From: Brucellaceae bacterium | GTDB taxonomy: Bacteria > Pseudomonadota > Alphaproteobacteria > Rhizobiales > Rhizobiaceae | Direction of reading: 5' to 3' | DNA length: 64,000 nt | Assembly (NCBI GenBank): GCA_020637775.1 | Contig: JACKJV010000001.1 | Span: forward strand, 372,001-436,000 | Part shown: positions 54,178-64,000 of the stretch, in pieces | Layout of the letters: the number at the start of each line of letters is the position of its first letter | Numbering within the stretch: position 1 is the stretch's first letter | Translations under genes and position numbers: made by a program | Notes under the pieces: model-generated | What the model saw: only the letters and a program-made list of their open reading frames with translations | Databases searched by the model: none | Told to the model about the DNA's origin: nothing

Positions 54178-56565
54178 TCAGGCCCACGATTCCCATTCCA
54201 GATCACCGGAATAGCGCCAGCCCGGCTTCCCGCTGTCATCAAGCGCGATCAGGTGAAGCCAGCGATTGTCAAACAGTGCGCGCACTGCCTCATGCTTGCG
54301 CAGTACCTGCGACATCGCTTCGCGCGGCGCCTCGATCATCACGGACAGGCGCAGCGGCTCATGGACGAAGCGCTCACCGTCATGCACGGATTGCCAGGGC
54401 AGGCCGCCGCGCAGCAGACCGCCATTGCCCTCCACCACGCCTATGCCCCCGACGACATTGTGCAACAGCTTGTTGCCGGCGCCGAAGACCTGCGGGGCGA
54501 CCGTGGAACCGTAATATTGCAGGCTGATCCAGCTCGCGACGACCACCGGCGCGGTCATGATCAGTTCAAGCACGGCAAAGCCGTTGGCGCTGTCGCGCCG
54601 CCAGTCATAATCATGGAGGAAGGCCTGGCCTGCCAGGTCGCGTCCGGCCGTGCGTGTCCGTGGCGCCGCGATGAACGCCCGGCATCCGGCCAGACCCCAT
54701 TCAGGACGCGTCTGCGACCAGTCGCGCGCGCGGGCCGGAAGACCGGCTTCGCCATCGGCGCGCGGAAGGCGCAACGCACGCTCGGCGCGGGCGATCCGCC
54801 CGGCGCGCTGAAGCCAGCCGGCCACCTTTTCCAGGTCGCCTGCATGTCTGGCCGTATCGCTGTCGCCATCGTAGAGCGTGACGGCATCGGTCGTCGTGTC
54901 ATGCAGGGCTGCGACGAAAAGCGTATCGGCGGGAATGGCGATCCCCGTGTGCGCAAGCCCTTCACGTACGGCCGGATCGTTGAGCAGGCCGGCAAGCAGG
55001 CGCGCATTCACTTCGCCGGAATGGCCGCCGCAAGCGCCACATTGCAGGCCGCTCGCATGGGGATTGTTCACGACACTTGCGCCGTGGCCTGCAAGCAGGA
55101 CAATGCGCGCAAAACCGCGCGTCAGGCCCATGGCCCGCAGAACGTTTCCGGCCGCCTCGATCCGCGCGGCCAGATCGGGTTCCGGGAAAAAGCGCGGCTT
55201 CGGCTCCCGCTTCCCTGCGGCGCCTTTCAGCCGCAGCGCATCGCGCAGCAGCCTTGCCACATAGGCCGGCCCCATGGCCTCGACGAAGGCGAAGGATGAT
55301 ACCGCAGCCAGCTTGAAGCGGCCCCATGCCCGGCTGGCGCGGGCCCGGAAGCGGGCCTGCCGGTCCGCCATCCCGTCATGATGACCTGTCGCGCAAGACC
55401 GGTGGGCGGGATTCAGAAGCACGGGCAGGCGCAGTTCCTCTGCATCGGAGGCAAAGCCGCGATGTGAGACGGCGATGCCGAAGAAGCCGGCAAAGCCGAG
55501 GGTGCGGATGGACGGATCGACGCTTTCGAGCGCCCGCCGGAAGACTTCCGAGCGAACATCGATGCAGAAGGCGGCCTGAAGCACGGGGCGCCCTTCGCGC
55601 TGGCCCGGCGCCGGCGCGGCAATCCTTTCGACAAGCTGGCGCTGGGCAGACCGCTCGAAGGCCTCCTGAAGGATTTCATCGGCGATATCGGCCCGGTTCA
55701 GGCATACAGGTTCGGCAAGCGCCTGCTTCACATTCGACCATTCGGCTGCGATGGCATCCCGGTAGCGTTCGAGCAGCGCTTCTTCCCATGCCAGCCGTAT
55801 GGCCAGCAAGGCGGCCGGCGCGCTGTCCGTGGCGCCGGCCATCCCGGCCTGCCAGAGCCGCTGGCGCGCAAGCTGCGCCCAGCCGCCGAGCGAAAGCAGA
55901 AGCCGGTGGAAAAAGGTTTCAAGCGCAGCTTCATCCAGCCCAAGCCGTGCGACCGAACGGGCAATGGAGGCTTCCGGCGTCTCCGGCATGCCCGCCACGA
56001 AGGCGGCGAAGCCCGCAAGGCCCATGATCTCCGGGGTGATGTCATGCATCGCATGGGTGCGCCAGGCCAGCCAGGCGTCCGTTTCCTGCGGGGCCGCCCA
56101 GAGCGCCTGTCCCGCATCGAAATGGCTTGCCGCCCATTGGCCGAACCTGTCGGCAAGGATACCGGGCCAGTCGGTGCCGCTGTGCCTGGCAGCCAGGTCG
56201 GCAACCGTCGGCAGGACATCGGCCGCGGGCCGTTCCTCGGCGGCAAGCGCCTTCAGCCCGGCAAGGGATGCGGGCCTGGAAGCGTGGGGCGAGGCGGCCA
56301 GCGCGGCGGCAAGGTCGCCGTCGCTGATCTCGCCCCTTTCGATACGCTCCAGGTACCAGGCCCGCGTCATGGTGACCGGGCCAGCGCCCAGACGGCCCAG
56401 CCGGGCGCCGGTTTCTGCAAGCCCGAGCCGGCTCTGGCCGAGCCAGGGATTGACCGCGACATGGGCGGCCAGCGGCCACAGCGGCGGGATTTGCCGGATG
56501 GATGCATCCACCGCCCGTTCAAGGGCGTCTGCCGTGGGGGCGAAGGTCTGTGTCTGGAAGGTCAT
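54178..56565 (-). CDS. dabA: DabA, zinc-binding subunit of a bicarbonate/CO2 uptake complex
   Basis: 795-aa DUF2309 protein. DabA resembles a beta-carbonic anhydrase and, with DabB, uses the ion gradient to trap CO2 as bicarbonate. The zinc ligands align: C334 and D336 in [10 protein letters not shown]494 in [12 protein letters not shown] and C509 in [10 protein letters not shown]. No TM helices are seen, as expected for a membrane-associated subunit. ATG at 56565 has an upstream AGGGA; an ATG at 56592 overlaps the dabB stop (TAATG) and would add nine residues. Confidence 0.94.
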   Translation of the reverse strand: MTFQTQTFAPTADALERAVDASIRQIPPLWPLAAHVAVNPWLGQSRLGLAETGARLGRLGAGPVTMTRAWYLERIERGEISDGDLAAALAASPHASRPASLAGLKALAAEERPAADVLPTVADLAARHSGTDWPGILADRFGQWAASHFDAGQALWAAPQETDAWLAWRTHAMHDITPEIMGLAGFAAFVAGMPETPEASIARSVARLGLDEAALETFFHRLLLSLGGWAQLARQRLWQAGMAGATDSAPAALLAIRLAWEEALLERYRDAIAAEWSNVKQALAEPVCLNRADIADEILQEAFERSAQRQLVERIAAPAPGQREGRPVLQAAFCIDVRSEVFRRALESVDPSIRTLGFAGFFGIAVSHRGFASDAEELRLPVLLNPAHRSCATGHHDGMADRQARFRARASRAWGRFKLAAVSSFAFVEAMGPAYVARLLRDALRLKGAAGKREPKPRFFPEPDLAARIEAAGNVLRAMGLTRGFARIVLLAGHGASVVNNPHASGLQCGACGGHSGEVNARLLAGLLNDPAVREGLAHTGIAIPADTLFVAALHDTTTDAVTLYDGDSDTARHAGDLEKVAGWLQRAGRIARAERALRLPRADGEAGLPARARDWSQTRPEWGLAGCRAFIAAPRTRTAGRDLAGQAFLHDYDWRRDSANGFAVLELIMTAPVVVASWISLQYYGSTVAPQVFGAGNKLLHNVVGGIGVVEGNGGLLRGGLPWQSVHDGERFVHEPLRLSVMIEAPREAMSQVLRKHEAVRALFDNRWLHLIALDDSGKPGWRYSGDLEWESWA

Positions 56566-56591
56566 GATCCTGAATTCCCTTGCAGGTTTCA

Positions 56592-58160
56592 TTATGGCCG
56601 CGTGACGGACCAGTTGCCCGTCAGCCTGTCGAAAAGGGCGTTGGCATAGAGGCCGTTGGCCAGATGCACGCGCAGGCCGGCGGCCGCCGGATGCGCGGAC
56701 CACAGCGGGAAGGACGCCTGTGCGACCGCGACGAGGCCGAAACTGAGCAGCGCCAGCGCCAGCAGCGCCCATTCCAGCGGGCCGGGCGCCGGCGTGGCAG
56801 GCAAGGTGCCCGCCGCAAGCCATTCGGCACCGGAATGGAGCGCGAAATAGCTGATCGTTGCGGCCAGTGCTGAAAGCAGGGTGCGGCGTGTCAGGGCACG
56901 GGGCGCCGCGTCGGCCAGGCCCTGCGCAATCAGATAGGCGACCCCGAAGATGAGAATGGCGCCGAGCGCCAGCGCCTGGGGCGACTTGCCGTCAAGGCCG
57001 AAGACGAGCCCGAAGGCCAGACCGATGGCCGCATAGACAGCCAGCGCAAGCGCGAAGGCCCGGAGGACCGCCCCCGCGCCGGGCACGGCCACGGGCCCCG
57101 GGCGCCGGATGGAGGCGACCTGTTCCACCGCGCCGCCCGAGGCGAGAAAGGCATGGGCCTTGTACAGCGAATGGGCGACGATATGCAGCAAGGCCAGCGG
57201 AAACAGCGCCAGGCCGCATTGCATGATCATGAAACCCATCTGGGCGATGGTCGACCAGGCAAGCGAGGTCTTGACCGCCGGCTGTGCCAGCATGGCGAGC
57301 CCGCCGAGCAGGGCGGTAAACCCGCCGACCATGACAAGAGCAGCCAGGACACCCGGCGCCAGCAGCATGACATCGGCGAAGCGGATCAGAAGGAAACCAC
57401 CGGCATTGATGACGCCGGCATGAAGCAGGGCGGAAACCGGTGTGGGAGCCTCCATGACTTCCGTCAGCCAGCCATGCATCGGAAACTGCGCGGACTTCAG
57501 CAGCGCTGCCAGAGCCAGAAGACCGGCGGCAGCGACGGTTCCGGCCGGCATCTCACCGCCAGCCGCGGCTGCTGCGATGGCGGCGATGTCCGTCGTGCCG
57601 AAGCCGATGCCCAGGACAAGCACTGCCGCGAGCAGGGACGCATCCCCCATGCGCGCCACGATGAATTTCTTTCGGGCGGCACGCCGTGCCTGGGCACGGT
57701 CGCCATAGAAGAGCAGCAGCTTGTGCAACCCGACGCCAGTGGCGATCCACGCGGCGGCAAATGTTGCAAGATCGCCGGCCTGGACGAGAAGCATGACCGC
57801 GGCCAATGTGACCGCGAGCCAGCCCATGAAGGCCCCCTGGCGCGCCTCCCCGTCCAGATAGGTGGCCGCATAGCGGATCACCACCCAACCGATGAAGGTG
57901 ACGAGCAGCAGCATGGTGACGCTGAGCATGTCGAGGCGGACAAGCAGATGCAAAGCCCCTGCGCCGGGAAGCGGTGCGCTTTGCGCACCGGAAAGAACGA
58001 AGTGCAGCACGGCGGCCAGTGCGGCGGCAAGCGCCGCCAGTGCCAGGAACTGGAGTGCGGCCATGGCCCTGACCGGACGTCGACCGGGACCGGCGAAACA
58101 GAATGCCGAACCGGCCAGAAGCGCCAGGGGTGCAAGCAGGGTCAATGAAAAGGAAGGCAT
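56592..58160 (-). CDS. dabB: DabB, NuoL/MrpA-like ion-translocating subunit
   Basis: 522-aa membrane protein with about 13 helices, related to NADH dehydrogenase subunit L. Key residues sit in [21 protein letters not shown] (split by a Pro, antiporter Lys) and [20 protein letters not shown]; the second Lys-His region is [16 protein letters not shown]. It supplies cation coupling for DabA, encoded 26 bp downstream. No other nuo genes are near, supporting Dab rather than complex I. Confidence 0.93.
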   Translation of the reverse strand: MPSFSLTLLAPLALLAGSAFCFAGPGRRPVRAMAALQFLALAALAAALAAVLHFVLSGAQSAPLPGAGALHLLVRLDMLSVTMLLLVTFIGWVVIRYAATYLDGEARQGAFMGWLAVTLAAVMLLVQAGDLATFAAAWIATGVGLHKLLLFYGDRAQARRAARKKFIVARMGDASLLAAVLVLGIGFGTTDIAAIAAAAAGGEMPAGTVAAAGLLALAALLKSAQFPMHGWLTEVMEAPTPVSALLHAGVINAGGFLLIRFADVMLLAPGVLAALVMVGGFTALLGGLAMLAQPAVKTSLAWSTIAQMGFMIMQCGLALFPLALLHIVAHSLYKAHAFLASGGAVEQVASIRRPGPVAVPGAGAVLRAFALALAVYAAIGLAFGLVFGLDGKSPQALALGAILIFGVAYLIAQGLADAAPRALTRRTLLSALAATISYFALHSGAEWLAAGTLPATPAPGPLEWALLALALLSFGLVAVAQASFPLWSAHPAAAGLRVHLANGLYANALFDRLTGNWSVTRP

Positions 58161-58244
58161 GGGAACCGTCTCCTGAAGGCTGTGAAATGCAGGCGGACCC
58201 TAGTCGTGCGATCTTCACAGTAAAAATAGATTGTTTCGCTTCTT

Positions 58245-58265
58245 TCGTTCGTTTAATTAGAACGA
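58245..58265. promoter_or_regulatory. LysR-type operator candidate between dabB and its regulator
   Basis: TCGTTC (58245-58250), 9 nt AT-rich, GAACGA (58260-58265), an inverted repeat directly before the LysR gene ATG at 58267. The 106-bp gap is AT-rich and must hold both divergent promoters. Confidence 0.5.
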
Positions 58266-58266
58266 T

Positions 58267-59148
58267 ATGGCGGAGCTCAACTATCACCACCTGCGCTACT
58301 TCCATGTCGTCGCGCATGAGGGCCACCTCACCCGGGCGGCGGAGCGGCTCAATGTCTCGCAGTCGGCCCTGTCGTCGCAGATCCGGCAGCTCGAGGAGCG
58401 CCTCGGCCAGCCCCTGTTCGAACGCCGGGGCCGCGCCCTGCACCTGACCGAGGCCGGGCGGATCGCGCTCGACCATGCCGATGCCATCTTCGCCGCCGGC
58501 CAGGAGCTGGTTTCCGTCCTCAAGCAGGGAGCGCAAACGCGGGTTCCGCTGCGCATCGGCGCCATTGCCACGCTGTCGCGCAATTTCCAGCTCGCCTTTC
58601 TCGATCCCGTGCTGGCGCGCGATGACGTCGCGGTGATCCTGCGTTCGGGAAGCCGGACGGAACTTTTCGAGGCGCTGGCCCTGCTTCAGCTCGATCTCGT
58701 CCTCACCAACCAGCCGCCGGACACCGATGCGCTGACACCCTTCATCACCCACCGCATTGCCGAGCAGCCGGTCGGGCTGATCGGCATTCCCGCGCTGTGC
58801 CCGCCCGCGCTTTCGCTGGCGGACCGTCTCGCCGGCGTGCCACTCATCCTGCCGGCGACCTCCAGCGGCCCGCGGGCCGATTTCGACGCGCTGGCCAGCC
58901 GGCTTGGCGTTACACCGCGGATCGCCGCGGAAGTGGACGACATGGCCATGGTGCGCCTGCTTGCGCGCGAGGGGGTCGGGCTGGCGGTCATTCCCCCCAT
59001 CGTGGTGAAGGACGAGCTGGCCAGCGGGGTTCTGGTCAACGCAGACCACCTGCCGGGAATAAGGGAAACCTTCTTCGCGGTCACCACGCGGCGCAAATAT
59101 CCCAATCCGCTGCTTGCTTCGCTTCTGGAGCCGATGAAGCAGCCCTGA
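58267..59148 (+). CDS. LysR-family regulator of dabBA
   Basis: 293 aa. The N-terminal winged HTH is LNYHHLRYFHVVAHEGHLTRAAERLN...SALSSQIRQLE, closest in style to NhaR. The effector domain spans about 90-290 (LRIGAIATLSRNFQLAF, LLAREGVGLAVIPPIVV). Divergent placement next to dabB makes it the probable regulator of carbon uptake, perhaps responding to CO2 or ion supply. Confidence 0.9.
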   Translation: MAELNYHHLRYFHVVAHEGHLTRAAERLNVSQSALSSQIRQLEERLGQPLFERRGRALHLTEAGRIALDHADAIFAAGQELVSVLKQGAQTRVPLRIGAIATLSRNFQLAFLDPVLARDDVAVILRSGSRTELFEALALLQLDLVLTNQPPDTDALTPFITHRIAEQPVGLIGIPALCPPALSLADRLAGVPLILPATSSGPRADFDALASRLGVTPRIAAEVDDMAMVRLLAREGVGLAVIPPIVVKDELASGVLVNADHLPGIRETFFAVTTRRKYPNPLLASLLEPMKQP

Positions 59149-59256
59149 CGCACAACGGGCGTTTGTCCGTGTTTTCGGCGCGGGAAAATCATGCTAGCGA
59201 TCAGGAAAGAGCCCGGGCAAGGTTTGGTCATGCCCATTCAAAACAAGGAGATCGCC

Positions 59257-60240
59257 ATGTTCCGCAGGACATTTCTGACAACCGCCTTCGCCCTGGCCGG
59301 CCTGGCCGCAGCCGGCGTGACCGGCGCCTCGGCCGAACCCAGGACGATCGCCATCGCCAATTTCGGCGAACATCCGCAGTTGAATGCGGTCGCCGAAGGC
59401 TTCAAGGCCGAGTTGCTCGCCTCCGGGCTCAAGGAAGGCAGCGACGTGGTTTTCACGCTCGACCATGTGAATTTCGACACGACGCTGCTGCCGCAGATGA
59501 TCTCGAAGATCGAGGCCACCGGACCGGCGCTGATCCTGTCGATCACCACGCCCGTTTCGCAGAACATCAAGAACCAGCTCGGCGGCACGGGCGTGCCGAT
59601 CGTCTTTTCGGCCGTGACCGATCCGGTTGCCGCCGGCCTCGTGCCTTCCTGGCAAGCAGGCGACCCGAACATGACCGGCGCCACCGATGCGCTCGACATC
59701 AATGCGACCTTGGCGTTCGCGCGAAAGCTGCTGCCCGATGCCAAGGTGTTCGGCGTGCCTTACAATCCGGGCGAAGCCAACGATGTGGCAACGCTCGACC
59801 TGTTCAAGAAGCACGGCCCGGACAACGGCTTCGAGATCGTCGAGATCGGCATCGACAACACGAACGACATCCAGGCCCGGATCACCGCGGTGGCCGGCAA
59901 GGTCGACGTGCTCTACGGCCCTGCATCGAACATGATCCAGCCGGCCATTTCAGCCGTCGCGGCCGCAGCCAACGAAGCGAAAATCCCGCTGATCAATTCC
60001 CATGAGGGTCCGGTCGAAGAGGGCATCATTCCGGCTGCCTTCGCCGTTTCCTTCGACAAGATCGGCCATATCGCGGGCACCATCGCCTTGCGTGCGCTCA
60101 ACGGGGAAGATCTCGCCGCCATCGCGCCTGTGAGCCCGGCCTACGAGGACCACACGATCACGATTTCGCGCAAGGCCATGGAGTCGATCGGCCTGTCCAT
60201 TCCGTCCAGCTTCGACGGCTGCGGCTGCATCGTCGACTGA
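59257..60240 (+). CDS. ABC transporter substrate-binding protein (TrpX-like family)
   Basis: 327 aa with a signal peptide (MFRRTFLTTAFALAGLAAAG...ASA-EPRTI). The fold is the ABC_sub_bind (PF04392) type, similar to TrpX: IANFGEHPQLNAVAEGFKAEL at the start and LPDAKVFGVPYNPGEANDV in the hinge. It ends FDGCGCIVD, with two Cys near the C-terminus that may bridge. ATG at 59257 with AAGGAG upstream. Ligand unknown (aromatic or other small organic). Confidence 0.9.
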   Translation: MFRRTFLTTAFALAGLAAAGVTGASAEPRTIAIANFGEHPQLNAVAEGFKAELLASGLKEGSDVVFTLDHVNFDTTLLPQMISKIEATGPALILSITTPVSQNIKNQLGGTGVPIVFSAVTDPVAAGLVPSWQAGDPNMTGATDALDINATLAFARKLLPDAKVFGVPYNPGEANDVATLDLFKKHGPDNGFEIVEIGIDNTNDIQARITAVAGKVDVLYGPASNMIQPAISAVAAAANEAKIPLINSHEGPVEEGIIPAAFAVSFDKIGHIAGTIALRALNGEDLAAIAPVSPAYEDHTITISRKAMESIGLSIPSSFDGCGCIVD

Positions 60241-60301
60241 TCCCGGCCCCAGATGCCGCGGCGGCCCGCATGACGGCGCGCCGCGGTTCCGGAGAAGCAA
60301 C

Positions 60302-61081
60302 ATGCTGGAAGTCAGGAACGCCAGGTGCGTGTTCTTCCGCGGCCTGCCCGACGAGAAGGTCGCGCTTGACGGCTTGAACCTCAGCCTTGCGAGCGGCGAC
60401 TTCGCCATCGTCATCGGCAGCAACGGCGCGGGCAAGAGCACGCTGCTCAATGCGATTTCCGGGGCATTGATGCTCGACGAGGGCCGCATCGAGATCAATG
60501 GCGACGATGTGACGGCCATGCCCGTCCACCGGCGCGCTTTCCATGTCGCGCGGGTGTTCCAGGATCCGATGAAGGGCACGGCATCGAGCATGACCATTGC
60601 CGAGAACATGCTCCTGGCGGAAATGCGGCAATCCCGGCCACGGTTGCGCAAGGGGCTGACGGCGGCGCGGCGCGCGCGGTATCGCGAGGAATTGTCCTAT
60701 CTTGGGCTGGGACTCGAAAACCGGCTCGACACGGAAGTCTCGCTGCTTTCGGGCGGGCAGCGGCAATCGCTGTCGCTGGTCATGGCGGTGTCCGCCAGGC
60801 CGGACATCCTGCTGCTCGACGAGCATACGGCGGCACTGGATCCGCGCACGGCCGACCTTGTGCTCGATGCCACGCTGCGCGCGGTCACGGCGCTGAAGCT
60901 GACCACGCTGATGGTGACACACAACATGCAGCACGCGCTCGACTACGGCAATCGCCTCGTCATGCTCGATGGCGGCCGCGTCGTTCTGGAACTGGACAGC
61001 GAAGCCAAGGCGAGAACCACGGTGCCCGAACTTGTGGGCCATTTCTCGGTCAAGTCCGACCGCATGCTGCTGGGGGGCTGA
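60302..61081 (+). CDS. ABC transporter ATP-binding protein
   Basis: 259-aa ATPase of the importer: Walker A IGSNGAGKSTLLN, signature LLSGGQRQSLSLVM, Walker B ILLLDEHTAALDP and switch His in LMVTHNMQHAL. The H in the Walker B region (DEHTAALDP) is typical of this TrpX-associated subfamily. It is encoded 61 bp after the binding protein and 2 bp before the permease. Confidence 0.94.
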   Translation: MLEVRNARCVFFRGLPDEKVALDGLNLSLASGDFAIVIGSNGAGKSTLLNAISGALMLDEGRIEINGDDVTAMPVHRRAFHVARVFQDPMKGTASSMTIAENMLLAEMRQSRPRLRKGLTAARRARYREELSYLGLGLENRLDTEVSLLSGGQRQSLSLVMAVSARPDILLLDEHTAALDPRTADLVLDATLRAVTALKLTTLMVTHNMQHALDYGNRLVMLDGGRVVLELDSEAKARTTVPELVGHFSVKSDRMLLGG

Positions 61082-61083
61082 CG

Positions 61084-61998
61084 ATGGCGGATGTGCTTTC
61101 GGCCTATATCGCGCTCATACCGGTGACATTGGCGCAAAGCCTCATTCTCAGCTTCGTCGTGCTGGCCGTGATGATTCCCTTCCGCATCCTCAGCTTTCCG
61201 GACCTGACCTCGGAAGGCGCCTATCCGCTGGGAGGCTGCGTCTGCGCCGTTGCGCTGCTGAACGGCGTGCCGCCCTTTCCGGCCCTTCTCCTGTCGGCGG
61301 CAGCGGGTTTCCTGGCCGGCTGCACCACGGCCTTCATCCATCTGCGTTTTCGCATTCACACGCTGCTGGCGGGCATTCTCGTCACCACCATGCTCTACAG
61401 CATCAACCTGCGCGTCATGGGCAAGGCCAACCAGCCGGTCTTTCGCGAAGACAAGATCTACGACATGGTCACCGCCCTCGGCCTTTCGGGCACGTATGCG
61501 AAAATGCTCATCGCGGGCGCCCTTGCGGGACTGGTTCTGCTGCTGCTGAACCTGTGGTTCGCAACGGAGCGCGGAACGGCGATGCGGGCGGTGGGTGCCA
61601 ATGCGGACATGGCGGAGGCCCAGGGCATCAATGTCTGGCGCGCAACCATTGGCGGCATCGGCCTGGCCGGCGCCTTCGCCGCCTTTGGCGGTGGCCTGAT
61701 GATCCAGTCGCAAGGATTTGCCGACGTCAACGTGGGGCTCGGCATCCTCATCAACGCGCTTGCCGCGCTGATGATCGGCGAGGCCGTGGTCGGCAAGCAG
61801 ACGGTCGCGCGGCAGATGCTTGCGCCCTTCGCCGGTGCCGTCATCTATTACCAGCTCATTTCGATGTGCCTTGCCATCGGCCTGCCGCCGGGCGACCTCA
61901 AGATCGCCACCGGGATCTTCGTCCTGATCATGCTGGCCGGCCCGGCCCTTCGCAATCGCAAGACGGCACCAGCCCGGCGCGAGGCGACGCGGCTGTGA
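61084..61998 (+). CDS. ABC transporter permease (branched-chain-type fold)
   Basis: 304-aa inner-membrane permease with about nine helices of the BPD_transp_2 family: FRILSFPDLTSEGAYPLGG near the start, and GIGLAGAFAAFGGGLMIQSQ with GLGILINALAALMIGEAV as the EAA-like region. Only one permease gene is present, so it probably works as a homodimer. Confidence 0.92.
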   Translation: MADVLSAYIALIPVTLAQSLILSFVVLAVMIPFRILSFPDLTSEGAYPLGGCVCAVALLNGVPPFPALLLSAAAGFLAGCTTAFIHLRFRIHTLLAGILVTTMLYSINLRVMGKANQPVFREDKIYDMVTALGLSGTYAKMLIAGALAGLVLLLLNLWFATERGTAMRAVGANADMAEAQGINVWRATIGGIGLAGAFAAFGGGLMIQSQGFADVNVGLGILINALAALMIGEAVVGKQTVARQMLAPFAGAVIYYQLISMCLAIGLPPGDLKIATGIFVLIMLAGPALRNRKTAPARREATRL

Positions 61999-62052
61999 CA
62001 CCGGCGAGGGCGAGCCAGGGCCAGCTCGCCAGCCGGCCCCGGCGCAGCGGGA

Positions 62053-63411
62053 TCAGCCCGCCGCCGCAAGGCCGGCATCGATCGCGGCAAGAATTTTCCC
62101 GGCATCCTGCGCCGTGATGACCAGCGGGGGCGAGAGGATCAGATTGGGACCCGAGATGCGGACCATGACGCCGGCCGCATAGGCTGTCTCGAACACTTTC
62201 GCCAGCGTCTCCTTGTCCGCCGGCGTCTTCCTGGCGCGATCCGAAACGAGTTCGAGCGCCAGCATCAGGCCCTTGCCGCGGACATCGCCCACCAGCTCAT
62301 GCCTTTCCTTGAGCGCCTGGAGGCCGGACAGAAGCTCGGTGCCACGCTCAGCGGCATTGCGCGCCACATCCGCCTTCATGATCTCGGGAATGCAGGCCAG
62401 GGCGGCGGCGGCCCCCACCGGGTGGGCCGAATAGGTATAGCCATGCCCGATCGCGCCGAATGAGGTCTTGTCCGCCTCGAAGACGTCGGCCACCCGGCTG
62501 TGGATCATGACCGCGCCAAAGGGGAAATAGCCGTTGGTGATCGCCTTGGCGGTGCACATCAGATCGGGCTGAACGCCCCAAAGGCGTGACCCTGTCCATG
62601 CCCCGGTCCGCCCGAAGGCGGTGATGACCTCATCGGCGATCAGCAGGATTCCGTGCCGGTCGCAAATCGCGCGAACCATCGGCATGAAGCTTTCATGGGG
62701 TGGAATGACGCCGCCGGCGCATAAGCACCGGCTCCATGATGAAGGCGGCGACCGTGTCCGGCCCCTGGAAAGCGATCTCGTCTTCCAGGGCCTGCGCGCA
62801 AAGCTGCGCAAGACGTGCCGGATCGGTTTCGCCGAAGGATTGCGGTAAACGTATGGTGCGGGAACATGGAAGCAGCCGGGCAGCAGCGGCTCGTAATTGC
62901 GGCGGAAATTGGCATTGCCGTTGACCGACGCGCCGCCGAAATGCGTGCCGTGATATCCCTTCTTGAGCGAGATGAACTTGGTGCGGTCGCGGTCGCCACG
63001 GATCTTGTGGTACTGGCGGGCGAGGCGCAGCGCGGTCTCCACGCTGTCGGAGCCGCCCGAGGTGAAGAACGAGCGCGTCAGCCCGTCCGGCGCGAACCAC
63101 TCGGCCAGCATGTAGGACAATTCGATCGCCGGCCCCGTCGCGGTGCCACGAAAGGCGGAATAATAGGCGAGCTGGTCCAGTTGATCGGCAATCGCCTTCT
63201 TCACCGGCTCGCAGGAATAGCCAAGGTTCACGTTCCAGAGCCCGCCGACAGCATCCAGCGTCGTGTGACCATCCACGTCGGTCAGGGTGACGCCCGTGGC
63301 GCCGGTGATGATCCTGGGCGGATGAGCCCGCATCTCGGCAGGGTGCGCCATCGGATGCCACATGTGCCGGGCGTTGTTCTCCTTGAGGAAATTGTTGTCG
63401 TGCAGCATCAT
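62053..63411 (-). CDS. Class III aminotransferase with an apparent pair of compensating frameshifts
   Basis: 452-aa PLP enzyme of the omega-amino acid:pyruvate type. VGGLWNVNLGYS, FFTSGGSDSVETALRLA and KKGYHGTHFGGAS are in frame; the PLP Lys is in MCTAKAITNGYFPFG and the cofactor Asp in LLIADEVITAFG. About 37 residues between NPS and AGGVIPP (plus ~62725-62840) do not resemble the family in the main frame. A second frame there encodes FGETDPARLAQLCAQALED and FIMEPVL, which do. A one-base loss near 62835 and a one-base gain near 62725 would explain it; sequencing error is possible. The start ATG at 63411 has GGAG upstream. Confidence 0.82.
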   Translation of the reverse strand: MMLHDNNFLKENNARHMWHPMAHPAEMRAHPPRIITGATGVTLTDVDGHTTLDAVGGLWNVNLGYSCEPVKKAIADQLDQLAYYSAFRGTATGPAIELSYMLAEWFAPDGLTRSFFTSGGSDSVETALRLARQYHKIRGDRDRTKFISLKKGYHGTHFGGASVNGNANFRRNYEPLLPGCFHVPAPYVYRNPSAKPIRHVLRSFARRPWKTRSLSRGRTRSPPSSWSRCLCAGGVIPPHESFMPMVRAICDRHGILLIADEVITAFGRTGAWTGSRLWGVQPDLMCTAKAITNGYFPFGAVMIHSRVADVFEADKTSFGAIGHGYTYSAHPVGAAAALACIPEIMKADVARNAAERGTELLSGLQALKERHELVGDVRGKGLMLALELVSDRARKTPADKETLAKVFETAYAAGVMVRISGPNLILSPPLVITAQDAGKILAAIDAGLAAAG

Positions 63412-63424
63412 GATCCTGTCTCCA

Positions 63425-64000
63425 TCAGGCGGTTGTTCCCAAGAGCGCAAGCGCCCGGCGATAGCTGGCTTCGGGATCGGTCACATCGAAATGGACGGCC
63501 AGCATTCCGGCCTGCCTGGCGCCAGCGACATTCCTGGCCTGGTCGTCAACGAAGACGCAGTCGCCCGCTTCAAGCCCCAGACCCCCGGTGACGAAAGCAT
63601 AGGCACGCGGATCCGGCTTCAGGATCCCGGTATGGGTGGCATCGACGATCAGGTCGAAGCGATCGAGCAAAGGCAATCTGGCGCGCAAACCGGCGCCGTA
63701 GAAGAGGTCGAGTTCGTTTGAAAGGATCGCAAGCCGCCGGCCCGCGGCGGCCGCTGCCATGATGGCATTGCGCGCCTCAGGCCGGATGATCGCGGCAGGG
63801 TCGTCGCCGCGCGCGGCGGCGACAAAGTCCTCCATGCGCGTCCATTCCCGCCCGATGCGCCGGCCGGTCTCGACCGTCCGCGCCATCCAGTAGTCCCGCT
63901 CGGAAATCTCGCCCCTCTGCATCGACAGCCAAAGCGGATCGCTTGCCGGCTCGAAAGGACCGCGCCAGGTCAGGCTGCCGGGCTCAAGACCGAGCGCGGC
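63425..64000 (-). CDS. HAD-superfamily hydrolase (5' end cut by window edge)
   Basis: The frame is open to the window edge, so the N-terminal DxD nucleophile motif is missing. Visible parts: motif II ILSNELDLFYG, motif III GILKPDPRAYAFV and motif IV FVDDQARNVAGARQAGM. It belongs to the HAD-IA group, with phosphatase or dehalogenase activity on an unknown small substrate. The stop is 13 bp upstream of the aminotransferase start, so both probably share a transcript. Confidence 0.88.
   Translation of the reverse strand, partial: AALGLEPGSLTWRGPFEPASDPLWLSMQRGEISERDYWMARTVETGRRIGREWTRMEDFVAAARGDDPAAIIRPEARNAIMAAAAAGRRLAILSNELDLFYGAGLRARLPLLDRFDLIVDATHTGILKPDPRAYAFVTGGLGLEAGDCVFVDDQARNVAGARQAGMLAVHFDVTDPEASYRRALALLGTTA

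Noticed and set aside
56592..58160. NADH dehydrogenase subunit L of respiratory complex I
   Set aside because: No other nuo genes are present and dabA follows directly.

Overview
The window is GC-rich alphaproteobacterial chromosome. Gene content and order point to the Hyphomicrobiales (Rhizobiales), plausibly a Phyllobacteriaceae-like lineage: dnaK-dnaJ-pmtA-pyrF, pckA next to divergent chvI-chvG, manX-ptsH-ahcY-divL-tsaE-murU-addB-addA-trxA, and a complete PhyR/NepR/EcfG general-stress module. No rRNA, tRNA or CRISPR array was recognised. The left edge cuts a TRAP solute-binding protein gene and the right edge cuts a HAD hydrolase gene.

Layout. 1-2.8 kb: TRAP binding protein (partial) divergent from a DmdC-like acyl-CoA dehydrogenase. 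3-9.8 kb: housekeeping genes dnaK, dnaJ, pmtA, an FMN reductase, pyrF, a DUF1330 gene and an M48 protease. 9.9-13.7 kb: a membrane GGDEF-EAL protein whose 3' end runs into an intergenic repeat. That repeat has been split by an IS110-family element. The sequence shows the element's transposase, a structured bridge RNA with recognisable donor and target guides, the CT core, and a promoter that would form only when the ends join in a circle. 13.7-18.4 kb: alkB-like, a secreted protein, kbp, arfB, a nitroreductase and pckA. 18.7-35.8 kb: chvI/chvG acid-envelope two-component system, PTS EIIA and HPr (the HPr kinase gene usual here is missing), ahcY under a SahR-type operator, divL with Tyr in place of the phosphoacceptor His, a tsaE-amgK fusion with murU, the addBA recombination nuclease, and trxA. 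36-40.7 kb: comM, gshB, a second GGDEF-EAL protein and an RlpA-like protein.

40.8-54 kb is a general stress response island. It carries nepR-ecfG divergent from phyR, two HWE-type kinases (one degenerate), a Crp/Fnr regulator, a stand-alone receiver protein, and many small envelope or stress genes (PRC-barrel, DUF883, holin-like, Dps, DUF1328, CsbD, AI-2E transporter). Seven promoters match the EcfG consensus GGAAC-N16/17-CGTT exactly, and three more match it approximately, so much of the region reads as one regulon built around its own regulators.

54-58.3 kb holds dabBA (energy-coupled inorganic carbon uptake) with a divergent LysR regulator. 59-64 kb holds an ABC transporter operon of unknown substrate and a convergent class III aminotransferase gene that appears to carry two compensating frameshifts, followed by the partial HAD gene.
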